Positions 1-11,700 of a stretch of 64,000 nucleotides of DNA are shown piece by piece (the first letter of the stretch is position 1; every line of letters starts with the position of its first letter). The notes beneath the pieces were generated by a model. It was given only the letters and a program-made list of their open reading frames with translations, had not been told where the DNA came from and did no database searches. A program made the translations under genes and the position numbers. Location of the stretch: the NCBI RefSeq assembly GCF_000003815.2, contig NC_049980.1, positions 31,903,779 through 31,967,778 of the forward strand. Direction: 5' to 3'. This DNA is from Branchiostoma floridae (Eukaryota > Chordata > Leptocardii > Amphioxiformes > Branchiostomatidae).

Positions 1-120
1 CTCATCTGCCAGCAGAAACTGGCGAGGACGTTAGATCTAGCTAGTAGCTACTAGCTACCGAATCCATGGATATACCTTCCAAGCCGCTTGACTCCTTTAC
101 TGGTCTCCATTCCGAGTGTG

Positions 121-1497
121 TCAAAACCGTGAATGTTCTTGTTCAGCCCGCGTAGGCTTTTTCTTCACCACAACTGTCTCTTCTTGAGTCTTCTTTTCCC
201 TTTCGCTACTCGTTTTTCCAGTTGCACCTGTACCTAAACTTGGCGATGGCGCGTATTTCCCAAGTAATCTGTTCCGCAAAGCTTCTCTGTCGAGCGTCTG
301 AAACTTGGACGCTGAGCTCTTCCTAGATCTAGGTCTGGAAGGCTGAGACGTTTGCAGTGGCGCTTGGCTTGCTACTTTATTCAGCACCCTGTCGTTGAAG
401 GTTAGAGGGGGCAATTTGGATCTGACAGAAGAGGTCTCTTGGTTGCCATGTCCTTGTTTACCTTTCGCAGCCGACTTGGAGATCCGTTTCCTCTCGTCAT
501 TTCCTGGAGCGCGTCGGACTGGTGTTCGTCTTCTGTTAAGATGGGTGTGTCTACTACTACTAGGCGGACCCCTACTTAAAGTTGTGGTACTCCGTGGCTC
601 TCCTTGGTTCTGGTTTCCCGTCGGTAGAGTAGAAGTCTGTGTACGTTTACCTTTAGTCGGTGTCTGTGATTGTTTTGTGTGATCCGAGTCGAGCCAATGC
701 TGTGGCTTTTGAGTTCCAAAACCCTTCGCATCAGCATCGCAATTTGTTTCTTCGTTCAAACGATTTCCTCCATGTTTCGATCTACTGTGCTTGACCGTGA
801 TAGCGGGGAGTTCGAAAGGCTTGTGACGCTGCTGAAGTTCATACGAGCTCAAATCCTCGTACTTCGCGAGAGCCCCGCCCTGATGCCGTTCGTTGCCGTT
901 CGTCTGCCCGTCTCTTTGTTGCCTGACACTAATTCCTGCGGAGGCCCCAATGTGCCGGAGAGTCGGAGTCCTACCTATACAATCCTTCCGTGGCCGTCCG
1001 TCGATTTTACTCATACGTGTGCGATTGTTGTGCCCACTGGTTTTGTTTCCGTCAGGGCCAGCTTCATCAGTGTCTGTAGTAGGAATGACATGTATTGCTC
1101 GAGGTGTTACTTTGTCCTCAGGGACGGCTAGCCTACGTTTAACATCACCTGCTTTCGGGTTGGATTTACCGTTTCCCAACCTATCTTCCTTCGCATTACA
1201 AATTTGTCGCTCTCTCGACTTCACTCCTGTGCCAGTAGTTTCACTTCCACCTATTTCGGTGTTTCCAGAACCTGCCAGAGAAACCTTCTTGTCGTTCTCA
1301 TGAACGTTAAGATATCCAATATTTCCCTCCACACCCCTCCCAGCAGCAGCCAATCCTGTACCATCGCCCCCGCTGCCCCCTAGTGTCAATGACCCTTCTA
1401 TTTCATTTGATGTTGCTCCTATTTTTGCGTGTTCTATCGGAAGAACTTCCCTTGTCGGTCTCGCTGTTGTCGGAACTACCGGCACCCCCTCCTGCCC
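121..1497 (-). CDS. Unrecognised basic Ser/Thr-rich protein, likely C-terminal part of the same gene
   Basis: Open frame of about 458 codons with no ATG near its start and an in-frame TAA directly upstream (1498-1500), so it cannot start independently in an obvious way. It overlaps the preceding frame by ~95 bp, consistent with one gene interrupted by a frameshift. Composition is low-complexity, rich in K, R, S, T, N, Q and G, with a basic C-terminus (SSEREKKTQEETVVVKKKP) and no recognisable domain, signal peptide or membrane segment; probably disordered. The length of the open frame in an otherwise stop-rich region supports real coding. Function unknown. Alternative: a separate gene whose first exon lies elsewhere, or a pseudogene tail. 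Confidence 0.4.
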   Translation of the reverse strand, partial: GQEGVPVVPTTARPTREVLPIEHAKIGATSNEIEGSLTLGGSGGDGTGLAAAGRGVEGNIGYLNVHENDKKVSLAGSGNTEIGGSETTGTGVKSRERQICNAKEDRLGNGKSNPKAGDVKRRLAVPEDKVTPRAIHVIPTTDTDEAGPDGNKTSGHNNRTRMSKIDGRPRKDCIGRTPTLRHIGASAGISVRQQRDGQTNGNERHQGGALAKYEDLSSYELQQRHKPFELPAITVKHSRSKHGGNRLNEETNCDADAKGFGTQKPQHWLDSDHTKQSQTPTKGKRTQTSTLPTGNQNQGEPRSTTTLSRGPPSSSRHTHLNRRRTPVRRAPGNDERKRISKSAAKGKQGHGNQETSSVRSKLPPLTFNDRVLNKVASQAPLQTSQPSRPRSRKSSASKFQTLDREALRNRLLGKYAPSPSLGTGATGKTSSEREKKTQEETVVVKKKPTRAEQEHSRF

Positions 1498-2503
1498 TTA
1501 CGGTCGCCGCTCCCCCTCCCCCTTTACCTGGCACGCGCAAGTCCAAAAGTGTCAAATCCAACACGTGTCCGTGGTTTTCTGTATCGCTCTCTTGGTTGAA
1601 CCCTCCGGCTTTCAGCAAGGCAAGCTCGACACCAGCTCTTGCTTCTACACTGTTTTCTGTTCCACTGACTCGTGCGTTGAACGCGGACAACTCTACAGCC
1701 TTCACGCCCATGTGTACCCCTACATCTTCCTCCACCCTCACACCTGCTGCATCTACGTTAAACGCTTTAACCTCTAGAGCCTTTCCTTCAAATGTCACAC
1801 CGGCTCTTTTTTCGACCTTGACTCCGGCAACGCTGGCGTTGCCAACCTTTACATCCGCCCCAGTCACCACAGCTTCGGCCCCGACGAAAACATGTTCATC
1901 TACCGCCCTCACGTCAACATTTCCTGCGACGACTTCCGCCCCTTTTGCCTCAGCTTTGGCCTGCACGTCGACTTCCACGGTGTCTCCAGAAGCTTGTGCC
2001 GTTAGAACGTTTGCTTCCAGCCCGGTGGCCGCAGCTGTCGCTTGTGGCGATAACGTCAGCGACGTCAGGTCTGCGTCAGCCGTCAGCGCTGCGACGTTAA
2101 GACCTGTGGCGTACGCTTTGGCCTGGTCGTCGACCTCGGTGGAAGCGCCACTTTTCTTCACACTTAGAACTCGCTTTCTGACGGCACGTGCGCTGGTGTT
2201 AAGCTTCTTGGATGTTTTCCTCTCTTCTCCGCTGTCTTCTGTTGATGAGTTCCTTGTAGCTCGCCTTGCAAAGGCACCGTCTGTGTCCTGAGACACATCA
2301 TGAGGAGTTTCTTTGCTTAAGGCTGGATGTTTTAGACGCAGCAGTCTGTCCTTCTCCCTTTGCTTGTGCTTTATCTCTTTCATCACCTCTTCTGCGAAGA
2401 CGTTCGCACTCTCCTCCTCCGCCTCCTCCCCATGCAGCAGCTTCCCATCCCGCCGAACGAACCGGTACTTCCCTTTGAAGTTTTCGTCCTTCGTCGGCGC
2501 CAT
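1403..2503 (-). CDS. Unrecognised repeat protein, N-terminal part
   Basis: Open frame of 366 codons from an ATG (MAPTKDENFKGKYRFVRR) with no intron. I do not recognise the family. The first ~70 residues are charged and helical-looking (EEAEEES, KEIKHKQREKDR). Residues ~115-300 are Ala/Val/Gly-rich with alternating hydrophobic positions and a degenerate repeat of about 27 residues; the clearest units begin GVKVEKRAGV, GVRVEEDVGV and NSVEARAGV and share an 'AFN' near their end. Such spacing would suit a stacked beta fold, but that is inference. No signal peptide is visible. The frame closes at 1403 while a second long open frame on the same strand starts at 1497, so the true product probably continues into it through a one-frame shift (sequence error, real indel or unrecognised splice). 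Isolated from the polycystin gene by ~3.6 kb of repeats. Confidence 0.5.
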   Translation of the reverse strand: MAPTKDENFKGKYRFVRRDGKLLHGEEAEEESANVFAEEVMKEIKHKQREKDRLLRLKHPALSKETPHDVSQDTDGAFARRATRNSSTEDSGEERKTSKKLNTSARAVRKRVLSVKKSGASTEVDDQAKAYATGLNVAALTADADLTSLTLSPQATAAATGLEANVLTAQASGDTVEVDVQAKAEAKGAEVVAGNVDVRAVDEHVFVGAEAVVTGADVKVGNASVAGVKVEKRAGVTFEGKALEVKAFNVDAAGVRVEEDVGVHMGVKAVELSAFNARVSGTENSVEARAGVELALLKAGGFNQESDTENHGHVLDLTLLDLRVPGKGGGGAATVRAGGGAGSSDNSETDKGSSSDRTRKNRSNIK

Positions 2504-3675
2504 TAATCTCTACCAGACCGTCTACGCTGGCTATTAAAGAGAATTTGATTTGCCAGGGGTCAGTTTTGCTACCAGAGGAGTTGACCGGCCGCGCATGAGG
2601 GGGAACATGAACCTAAGCGTGGACTGACTCCCCTGGCAATTCCTTCCCAATTTTTTTCCGAATTCTGCTATCTCCGTGCACCCGTAGGAAGGCCTGATGG
2701 AGGCTATGCGTCGTGGTGTTTAGGGGCTACATATCAAGTCTGTTGCAGGCTCTTCAGGTCGTTTGATCAATCGAAACCGACGGAGGGTACTAGTAATTAG
2801 CAACTATTTAGCAAACACAGTTTGATTGGGCAACAAGGAGGGGCAACGACAGCAGTTTTAAAAAGAAATCTCCTTCCTGTTTGAGTGAGGGCACACCTCC
2901 GGTGGCCTATTGGATACTGGTCGGAAACTGCCTTGCCACCGGTAGATCGGCTTGGGGATACTGTAGCAACTAGTCAAAGGTGGTTGGAAGTTGGTAGCGT
3001 CCTCCGTCTCTTTCCAAGGAAGGCAAACGTTTGTGCTGCGTTTCCTGTTAAGGCGTCAATCTAATGAGGGAAGTAAAAAGAACAATTTAAGGCATTTTAT
3101 TACACTTAAGAGTGCGATAGCAAACTCATTCTAGGGATAATCGTGCATGTGTGGCAGTGTGTTGTAAGATTCAGCTTTGTTGTTACGGAAAAGACTGTCT
3201 TCAAACGGGCTTTACAAATCAAGAATTTAGCTCGGCCGACGTGTTGGCGAGCTCTAAATGGACGTGTTTTCTTGGAGTAGCTTACTAGTTACTATGACAT
3301 TGTACACTAATGAAAAGTCAATTTCTGCGTAAAATGTCGGCGATCCATGAGGGAATTTTACTCATAGTTCTGGCATGAAAGCCTTTGCGTGAATTTGTTT
3401 AAGGTGGATCGCAGGATGCGGCCTGGGACCCACGCACTTTGGGCACCCGCCTTCTCCAGCGGCACCATGGAGATGGAGACGTGCTGGTTTGGGTTGGGGT
3501 GCTTGCAGGTCCATCCTTTAGCGACTACCCAAGCTCCACCCCCTCATTCGAGGTTACAGAGTAGGAATGTGGCACCTACCCCGGGACTGGGAGATTGGTA
3601 CATTCGGGCTCTCACACCACGGCAAGGCGGATGGACCGGGAGCCGATGTTAGGGCATCCCCGTGAGAGAATTTTA

Positions 3676-3925
3676 CTCATACCCCTGTCGCATTTGGCGA
3701 ACATCGATCGGAAGACGATTCTGCGGCAATCGCCCGAGCCTCGCTTATAATAATAACTTTATTGCACAGCAATTGTACAAGGTACAAAGTATGGCTTATA
3801 TGTGACAGGGGCGGTTTTCATGTGAAAAAAATACGCGCAACCCTCTGTCGATCTTAAATATGGCCGATCTTCCATTGATACGCCCGAAGATCGTGGATAA
3901 TGTGACAGGGGTATCAGGGGCATTC
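3676..3925. repeat. Foldback element with 'ATACCCCTGTC' termini
   Basis: Left end TACCCCTGTCGCATT and right end AATGTGACAGGGGTA are near-inverted copies, giving a short non-autonomous DNA-transposon-like element. Inside it (about 3748-3805) lies an antisense copy of a sequence also seen at 41190-41250 (sense TTGTGCAATAAAGTTATTAT), which looks like the 3' end of a retroposon. So one element is probably nested in the other. Confidence 0.4.
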
Positions 3926-4628
3926 TTCAAAACCTGACAAACTCGATGAGATAACAATGGAGACGAGTAGTACTTGGCACACATACGTCGATTGTATGAA
4001 TGTAAAAATATCTCCATTGTAAAAATCATTTGTGAAGGGACAAGTGTGTGATTAACATTGTATGAATTTTAACTATTTTTGGTAATCCACAATTTTGGTA
4101 ATGGGCAATGCTGATACTGTAACTATATAATGACAGAGACATTTAAACAACTACAAAAGGTAACTACTCACAGGTAGGTATAATCAGAAGCCCACTTTTC
4201 CCTTGACTTCCGGGACTCAAAACAAAGATATGGGTTGTTATGATATAGACTTCTGACCGTCAGCCGCTGTACGTATACTTGAACAGCGAGCAAAATATCC
4301 TTACCTCAAGACGATTTTCCGCACTTGTGGACAGCAAAATTCCAGAAGTGTCCAGACGTTAACACGCCTCTTTTCGTTCTACTTCCTCCTTGACGCAGGT
4401 AACTACTCCGAGGGTGACCTTTGATATAACCATTGTTCAACTAGTGCAGGCACGTGACCTATTCAAGCTGCGTTGATTGGCTGTAGATGTTTGTTCACGA
4501 AACCCGAGAACTTGCTTTTGTTTGAGTTTACGTCATATGCGTATTATTGCCTGCCCCGCGCGCTGTCGTCTTAAGACTTGTTGCAAGGAAGTGTGGTCTC
4601 CGAGTCAGGATTGTTGTTTTAGAATCTT

Positions 4629-5580
4629 AATTACCTTCGCCAAGAAGGTTATGTTTTGTGTAGCGTGTGTATGTATGTATGTATGTATGTATGTATGTAT
4701 GTATGTATGTATGTATGTATGTATGTATATATGTATGTAGAAGACCAGCATAACTCAAGAACACCTGGATGGAGTGTTTTGATATTCGGTATGTGAGTAG
4801 ACCTGGAAACGACTAGATTTTGGGCCTCCTAGCAGCCTTTTACGGTACTGCAGCGGAACTTCCTGGTTTGATATTTCGAGTTCTGAACATGCTATGATTT
4901 TTGAGTGGTAGACAGCTCTTGATGCCAAGAGCAAGTGGGGTAAGTTTGGATCCCCTTAGCGGCTTGTTTTGGAACTGCAGGGCAGGTTTAGTGTCAGACT
5001 TTGAAAGGGAATAACTGAAGAAGGGATTGAAAGTTGTTATGATTTTTGGTACGTAGATAGCTTAAGCAATGCTTCATATAATTAATATCAATTATGCAAA
5101 TTGGTATCTAATTTGCACAATTAATTAGGAAATCGTGTAAACACGCTCAGTTCCAGTATAGGATCATTGCAATATTAGACATTTGTAACTGAAAAGGAGA
5201 AGAATACTGATAGATAGATATTATGCAAAATTAAGACCTAATTTGCATAATTAATGAGAAAATGCTATAATGTCATTGTGGTAAATGACAGGAAGTTCGT
5301 ACTTGTAGCATTTGGAAGTTATGTACAGGTGAACATCGTTGAATATCAATTATGCAAATGACGTCCTCATTTGCATGAATTATCAGAAAGTACGATAAAG
5401 GCCTTCTTTCTTAACATAGATTGTGTATGTCTGTTGTTTAGTGGAGATGATCAAGTAATATCATTTATGCAAATGAAGAACCTTATTAGCATACTAGTAA
5501 TTAATGACAAACAATTAATACAGCAGTTGTAAAGGTTAGGATCATTTGGCGAAGGTATGGGGTCGTGGAACTCTAGTTAT
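4629..5580 (+). repeat. Dispersed ATGCAAAT-rich repeat, copy a (complete-looking)
   Basis: Starts TTACCTTCGCCAAGAAGG and ends GGCGAAGGTATG...GTGGAACTCTAGTTA, so the ends carry a short inverted ACCTTCGCC. The interior has a simple-repeat stretch (GTAT at 4669-4738), then segments shared with other copies in this window ('ggatggattg..gatatttggtatg', 'cccctagcggc', 'actgcagcgg') and paired TATGCAAAT / ATTTGCATAA octamers. No coding capacity; non-autonomous. Confidence 0.6.
4669..4738. repeat. (GTAT)n microsatellite
   Basis: About 17 tandem GTAT units inside the dispersed repeat. Confidence 0.9.
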
Positions 5581-6172
5581 ATTTATACATTGCAATGCCG
5601 TCTATGTTTATGGCATGTACTATGTTCTTATGGAGTTAACTGACTTTCGGTACAATTTCGGGTCGTAAGAATTATTAGCCGTAAACGTTTGTTACCGATC
5701 TATTCATGCAGTCTAAAGGCCGTTATGTACAAGTTGTGATCTTATTGCACGCTACAGTAATAAAATAACTATACATTAAATCTTCATGTACTAGCATTTA
5801 GAACTTTACACAAACAACTGACACCAAATTCACAAACTTCAAGTCGCGTCTCTCTAAATAGTTTCGAGCTTAAATTTTTAACAATATTGAACCTCGTTAA
5901 CAGTGCATGATATACATGTCTATAATTCATAACCTTACATTATATAGTCTATCACATGAAATATATAACAACATAATCAAATATTCTAGGCGTCAGCTCC
6001 GTAACACGAACAAACATAAGTCTGAATAAATCTTGTTCTGTCGTGACAAAAACGACCTTTGTCTGTAACAAACACTAAATTCAGCACATATAATTGATAC
6101 GACGTCCTGTAATATCAGTCTTGCATATGTCATTATTTCTACAACTTCTGCATCATTCTACCAATGACTACA

Positions 6173-8752
6173 TCATTTCTTATGTAAACCATGATAGAAC
6201 TTTCGCATCACATTCTCTGCGACTTGTCTCTCCTTCATGGCCCGTGTTAGAAGGTCCAGTCGAGTCAAACGATCATCCAGTCTTTCCGATGCCAGCATGT
6301 CATCCTCTATAAAACATTGTCATCGCGTGAGGGGGAGTAAAATAAACACCTACACAATTACATCACAAGTAGGAATCATAGATAGTGCTACCGATTTTAT
6401 TTCGCACAAATGTGCATTTTATGATATGGACACACAAGGATAAGCAAAAATAAAATAAACAAGGATAAGCGTCTTTGCCACCTTGGTGCTGTGCTAGGTT
6501 ATCAAGGTTTATTTCAAATTCTTGCCGAAGGCTGCTTACAAGTAACAGTAAAAAGACTAACAGACAATGACAAACAATGTAACATTTGACTAATCTAGTC
6601 TTAATGCCGACTTAAGATTTTAACGTGCTTGAGTGAACTTGTTTTGAAACAGTAGAAGCCGAAATGGCTTACGTTTTTCTGTTAAGTGTGTGCTCTATGA
6701 TGTTAAGAGGGGAGTGACTTTCTTTTTTTTCTGTGCATGTGGAAAACAGAATGAAATTTGCCGCAATCTTAAATGATCCCAAAGTTATAAATAAGTCATC
6801 TTACCCCGACCTGCAGAGTTTGCCAGGCCAATGAAGTTAGCAAGCCTCCTCCACAACTCGTCCAGAATCTCCCTATGTTCCGGAGGCGGCGTGAACCCTC
6901 TCATGACCACAAGTGCGTCATTGATGATGGCCACCAGGATGTTGATGATGATGATGAAGACGATGCACAGGTAGGCGTACAGGAACATGGGCCCGATAAT
7001 TCTACTGGTGCTTAGGATTTCATCAAAATTGAAAGTCCCCAGTGCACAGACGAAGAGACTCTTTCCTGATGCGGCAATCGTTGAGTATTCCTATAAAACG
7101 CATTTCACACATCAAGCGTCTTGCGACCGTCCTCCATTGATCAAAGCAAAGGTTACCTTATTTCAAATACTGATGACATTGTTCCACTTTCATCTATGTG
7201 CTTCATGCAGCTTTTTTATCTATTTGTTTTTTGTCATAATGCTTCGTACAGGAAAATGATATGGATTTCTAAGTTAACCCTAGGACATCCTGCCCTTATT
7301 CTGGTACAAATGTACTGACGTTAGAGCATTTTATAGATTGGTAAGGGATTAAGACATGTGGCCAGTGTCACTGATGATAGAAAATAATCTTCCAAAGAAA
7401 CCAGAAACAATAAACCGGCCACACCTGTATTTTCAGTCCGAACACCAAGTGTCCCAGCTGCACGAATGACATAAACAGGAGGGTGAAATAGAAGGCAAAG
7501 GCAGCAACCTCTGGTAACATGCGCCGCAGTGACGTCATGAAGACAGACATGAGCGGGTTGAAGCGAAGGAGGCGAAGAAACTTTAAGATGTTGATGAAGG
7601 CGACGGTGGCCACTGTCCAAACAAACGCCTGGTTCCAGAAGGAAGCAAGATCGAAGCTGATGAACTTCGACGAGTCTAAATTAAGGAGTAAGAAAAAAGA
7701 ATGGCATCATGAAATGTACTATACTTTTAGTCAACTATAACTACTTTTAGTTAACGTTTCTACAAGCTGAACAGTCTTCTTTACACAACCCTCTTTTATT
7801 CTTATGCAGACGTTTTAACCAGATGTCGTCTTCATCGGTGCATAATGAACAGTTTTTATCGATGATAAGTAAAGTTGTAAACATCTGCAGAGGAATAAAA
7901 GAGGGTTGTAAACAAAAGAAGACTATGTTCAATTACTGTATTTTGCCAACCTGATGAACTATTGATATGGATTTTTTTAATTCTGTCTCACGTCGTTCAC
8001 CTAGATGTTTGATGCCATATGATAAATCTTCGAAGCAAATCAATCATAGAGGTTGTTACCATGGTGATAAAATAGCTTGTCCAGAGTTCTCCTCGATGTA
8101 ATGTAGTCGACGGCAAACACGATAAATGCGCTGAAAGAAACCAGGATGTTGACAATCTCCAGAAGGTTCCACGGTTGTTGGTAGTACATTTTCCCCTGTT
8201 CCTTCATCATTTTTGCTTCCCTGTATAGCATGTACAGGAAACACGCCACGTAAAGGATGTGCAGAGCCAGGATTATATACCCAGCTGGGCCCACGAACCG
8301 ATGAAAGCGGTAGGTCCGGATAGAGCGTGACGACACCGCCCCTCCCATGTTGAGGAACTCCACCGTGTACGACATCGTGCTGAAGAAGTTGATGTTGGCG
8401 TTATAAACTGTGAACTCCACGACGACAGCGCGTGTATAGCGGTCAATCCAGTCGGCTTCCTTCAGGTCAGCGATGTCAGCGAGGGCGGCATCTTTGTTCC
8501 TGCCTACTCCGGCAACATAACCTCCCGAGCCGTACGTGGCAATGTCTGCCATCACGGGTAGCTCGCCACCAGAGTCGGGGATCTGGTAGGTCCAGGGGGA
8601 TTGCTCAGGGACATCTTCGGACAAATTGGAGGAGGAGAGGAGTCTCCATCCGGGCAAAAAGTCTCGCGTTTCCCCGTCTGAGAAGGAGTTCCCGCTGTTG
8701 CATTCCTGGTTCAAGAACAGGCTGGTGTAGCGCTGGTGAAAGCCACAGGATC
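6173..8752 (-). CDS. Polycystin exons 45-48: polycystin domain, channel and coiled-coil tail
   Basis: Exons 8060-8752, 7425-7675, 6805-7090 and 6173-6306. Polycystin (TOP) domain: DLKEADWIDRYTRAVVVEFT, YNANINFFSTMSYTVEFLNM. Channel: S1 GYIILALHILYVACFLYMLY, S2 PWNLLEIVNILVSFSAFIVF, S4 FINILKFLRLLRFNPLMSVF, S5 PEVAAFAFYFTLLFMSFVQL, pore region SLFVCALGTFNFDEI, S6 GPMFLYAYLCIVFIIIINIL. The S4 has only scattered basic residues as in the family. The filter position reads LGT rather than the LGD of PKD2. The short last exon encodes LASERLDDRLTRLDLLTRAM...KFYHGLHKK and stop, a heptad-like coiled coil that in the family mediates partner assembly. Confidence 0.88.
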
Positions 8753-11700
8753 CTTTGGAGTAGATGGAAGAAACAACATGTATTCACTTATCTACGCTTG
8801 AAGCAAGCAAGACAGCATGGGATGAGCTGCATGACTACCATGGATCCTCCTATATGAAAAATGAGGACTTTGTAGTTGTTGTGTTTTGTGTCTGTTTCAA
8901 TGGTCAGCTTTGGTTTCTCAACTTTTGTTTTAGAGAAACAACGCAGCTTATTAAAAAAAGATGTATATTAATTTTGTACTGATGGACTGAAAATCCCATG
9001 CATCCATCATACCTTTATCATGTTCTATCCTATTTAGAAGAACATAGGACATAAAGTCTTACGGCGTTTTACTCGTATCTGCTTGAAGCGTGCAGCTCCG
9101 ATCCTGTAAGAAGCGGTGTCACTGATGAAACGCTTCCGTCTCCAACCGAGTTTATCACCGTTGTAATGTCGTTCCTGGAATAGACCCGGAACAAGGACAT
9201 CGCGCGCCCACGACCAATAGTCATCCGCCGTTTGGATCTGTGAATGCAGAGGTGAACTTTTACGTCCGAAAAACATTTGCAAAGACACCTATTAAAGGAG
9301 GTTACAGTGGGTGGGTCACCAGGGATGTCAAGCATTAGCCTGCGCAGCAAGTCGGCAAAACTACTATCAATGGAGGACAAGCTTAAAGTAGCGAACGCAA
9401 GGCCTCAAGTACTGCCTTAAGCGAGTAGAGATGAAAAGGTCAGCCAGGCAGGGATAAGGCAGAGAGAAAGTGGGCAGTGAGAAGCAGGCTGAAACACAAA
9501 GATATTTTCGGGGTAATATACCCAGGGAAGGAGAGGGTTTGGGGAAGGCAGTCAGAGCTGGGGCAAAGCTGGTCCAAGGGGAAGAAAAAAAAAAGATCTA
9601 TAAAGATGTTTAAGACAGCGGGAGGAAGAAAACCGGACGGCTCGGGCAGTAAGCCCGGGGGTCGAAAGAGGAAGGGTAATGTGGAACTAACTCAGATGCT
9701 GTCGGAACGATCAGTCTCCTGGGAGGACAGAATAGAAGAGGCACATGAAAAGAAATCGCAGAAGTACCAGGAACTAGTGACTAATGCAGCTAGCAGGGGA
9801 TCCTCTGTATGATGTTAGTGTATGTGACTCGTGCAAATACATGTTAAGGCATTGCATAAACAATATTTTATTGCTTAAAAAGCTTTTAAAAGGGAATCAA
9901 ACCTGATCAAAATCCGTTTGAAAGAGGCCCCCTATCGTGTTGTACGCGTGGTGAGAGTAGACGTTTGTACCGCCATTGGCCACAAATAGCAGAATCACCA
10001 CGAACAGGAAGAAACTGATAACCTCTTGTATCACATTGTCTGTGCTCTTTCTTGTCTCTTCTCTTTTCTTCTGCTCTCTCGAAGATTTATCCGCTTGGTG
10101 ATGTTTCCAGAGAACTTTCTGCAATTGCTGTTTAGCCACTGGTGAAAAGGAGAAATATACATGGATTTTCGCCAGAGCCATCAATTTTCACATTCACTTT
10201 ATAATTGATTTGAAAGTACATTTACATAAAATATATCACTTTACAAGATTGAACCCTTATCAAGTAATCATTTTTGTAAATGGTGATGGCGTAATTGGTC
10301 GTTATGGCAGCTTCTCAACAAGCAGGCAGTTCTGAAGCCGTTCTTTATCATTTGCAACATCTATCATATTGGTAGATATAAAAATAGTTCGTATATCTTC
10401 AGTGGCAATCAGTAGACTATGTCCCGCCAGGACTTGGCACTCACGGATTCCAATACTACAAAGTGCTGCAAACCTCTCATGGTCGCACGGTGAGATATCC
10501 AGGCAAACAGGCCGCCTTCTGACGGACTGGAATCCTCCACGTCAACGTGTTGTCTGACGTGGTCATCCCGAGTCGATACCACCGCGGATTTCTTGAAGAC
10601 AAAGGACACCAGGGCAGAGACAGCCAGTATCTGCGGGGGCAGAAGAATGATAGGTGAGCATGTGGAGTCTTCCTTAGAGATTCTGACTGGAGTACTTTTT
10701 ATCGCCGCAATATGAGTCGATGTAGGTGGCGCTTTTGCGGCGAGAACACAATTCCAAAGGTCGCTAAGTTTGTATCGTCCCTCGCCACGGTTCATCAGTG
10801 CCGGGTTGACTCTCGAAAAAAATTACCTTCATCGGCTACATGGAGCGGCGAGAAGCACTCCAGTCAGAAGCTCTGAGGGCGATATCTGATATGTATCGAA
10901 AAGTCAGCAGGTGAGAGGGAAAACTCATATTTTAAACTCATTTGTTAAAGAAAACTCATATTTTCTACCAACCTGACGATGCTATTTTCGGAATAAATGA
11001 TTGTTGTGATGACATTAGTCATGAACATCAGGGAACTCTTACCTTGACTGGCTCAACTACAAAGACATCTTGCACGAAGGACATCAAGAATGTCTTCAGC
11101 CATGCGTTTGCCGTCTCAGGTCCCCACTCCAGGCTGTAGAGAATGGTGAAAAACGCCGATACACCGCAGATGAGGACCAGGACTGACCAGGCCACGTACA
11201 CAAATCCATGGGGAAGAAATTGGGAGGACGATTGAGTTTTCAAAAGCAAAGCCCTGATGTTTCTTTTCTCTGCGACATGCACGGGATTCTTGGTCGGTTG
11301 TTTCTTTTCTTTGTACCATTTGAAGAGCTGGATGAGGAGCACGTTTACTGGGAGGACATACAATGACGTCATCGTGCTGACGTACAACTCGTGAAGGGTG
11401 AAGGAAACTATCCCAAGATTCACCACTGTCGGTTGGTGCAAGCTGTCTTCCGTTCTGTACCACATGGCGTTGGCAATCATGGTGGTGTAGATGATACACA
11501 GTCCACAGGAGAGACGTTGAACCCTGCTGAAATGGCTTCCCCTGGGGCAGAACAAGGTGGAGAGCCAGATGTGCTCATTTCTAAAATCGCCGGCTGCCTT
11601 TGTAGTGAAAAGGTGAAAGGACGACAGATCTTGTTCTGTTGAAGCAGGAAGAATCCGGTTCGTTCTACCGTCCCCGTGGTCCAGTGAGAGCCACTGGCTA

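Larger units (their letters stand above)
2540..6172. other. Intergenic region, repeat-rich, no gene seen
   Basis: Between the upstream end of the single-exon gene and the stop codon of the polycystin gene. No open frame looks coding. It holds a foldback element (about 3676-3920), a GTAT microsatellite and a dispersed ATGCAAAT-rich repeat (about 4629-5580). The last ~590 bp should include the 3' UTR of the polycystin gene, but no polyadenylation signal could be fixed. Confidence 0.6.

Noticed and set aside
3389-3652. 87-codon plus-strand frame
   Set aside because: No recognisable content, no splice context and located in repeat-rich DNA.
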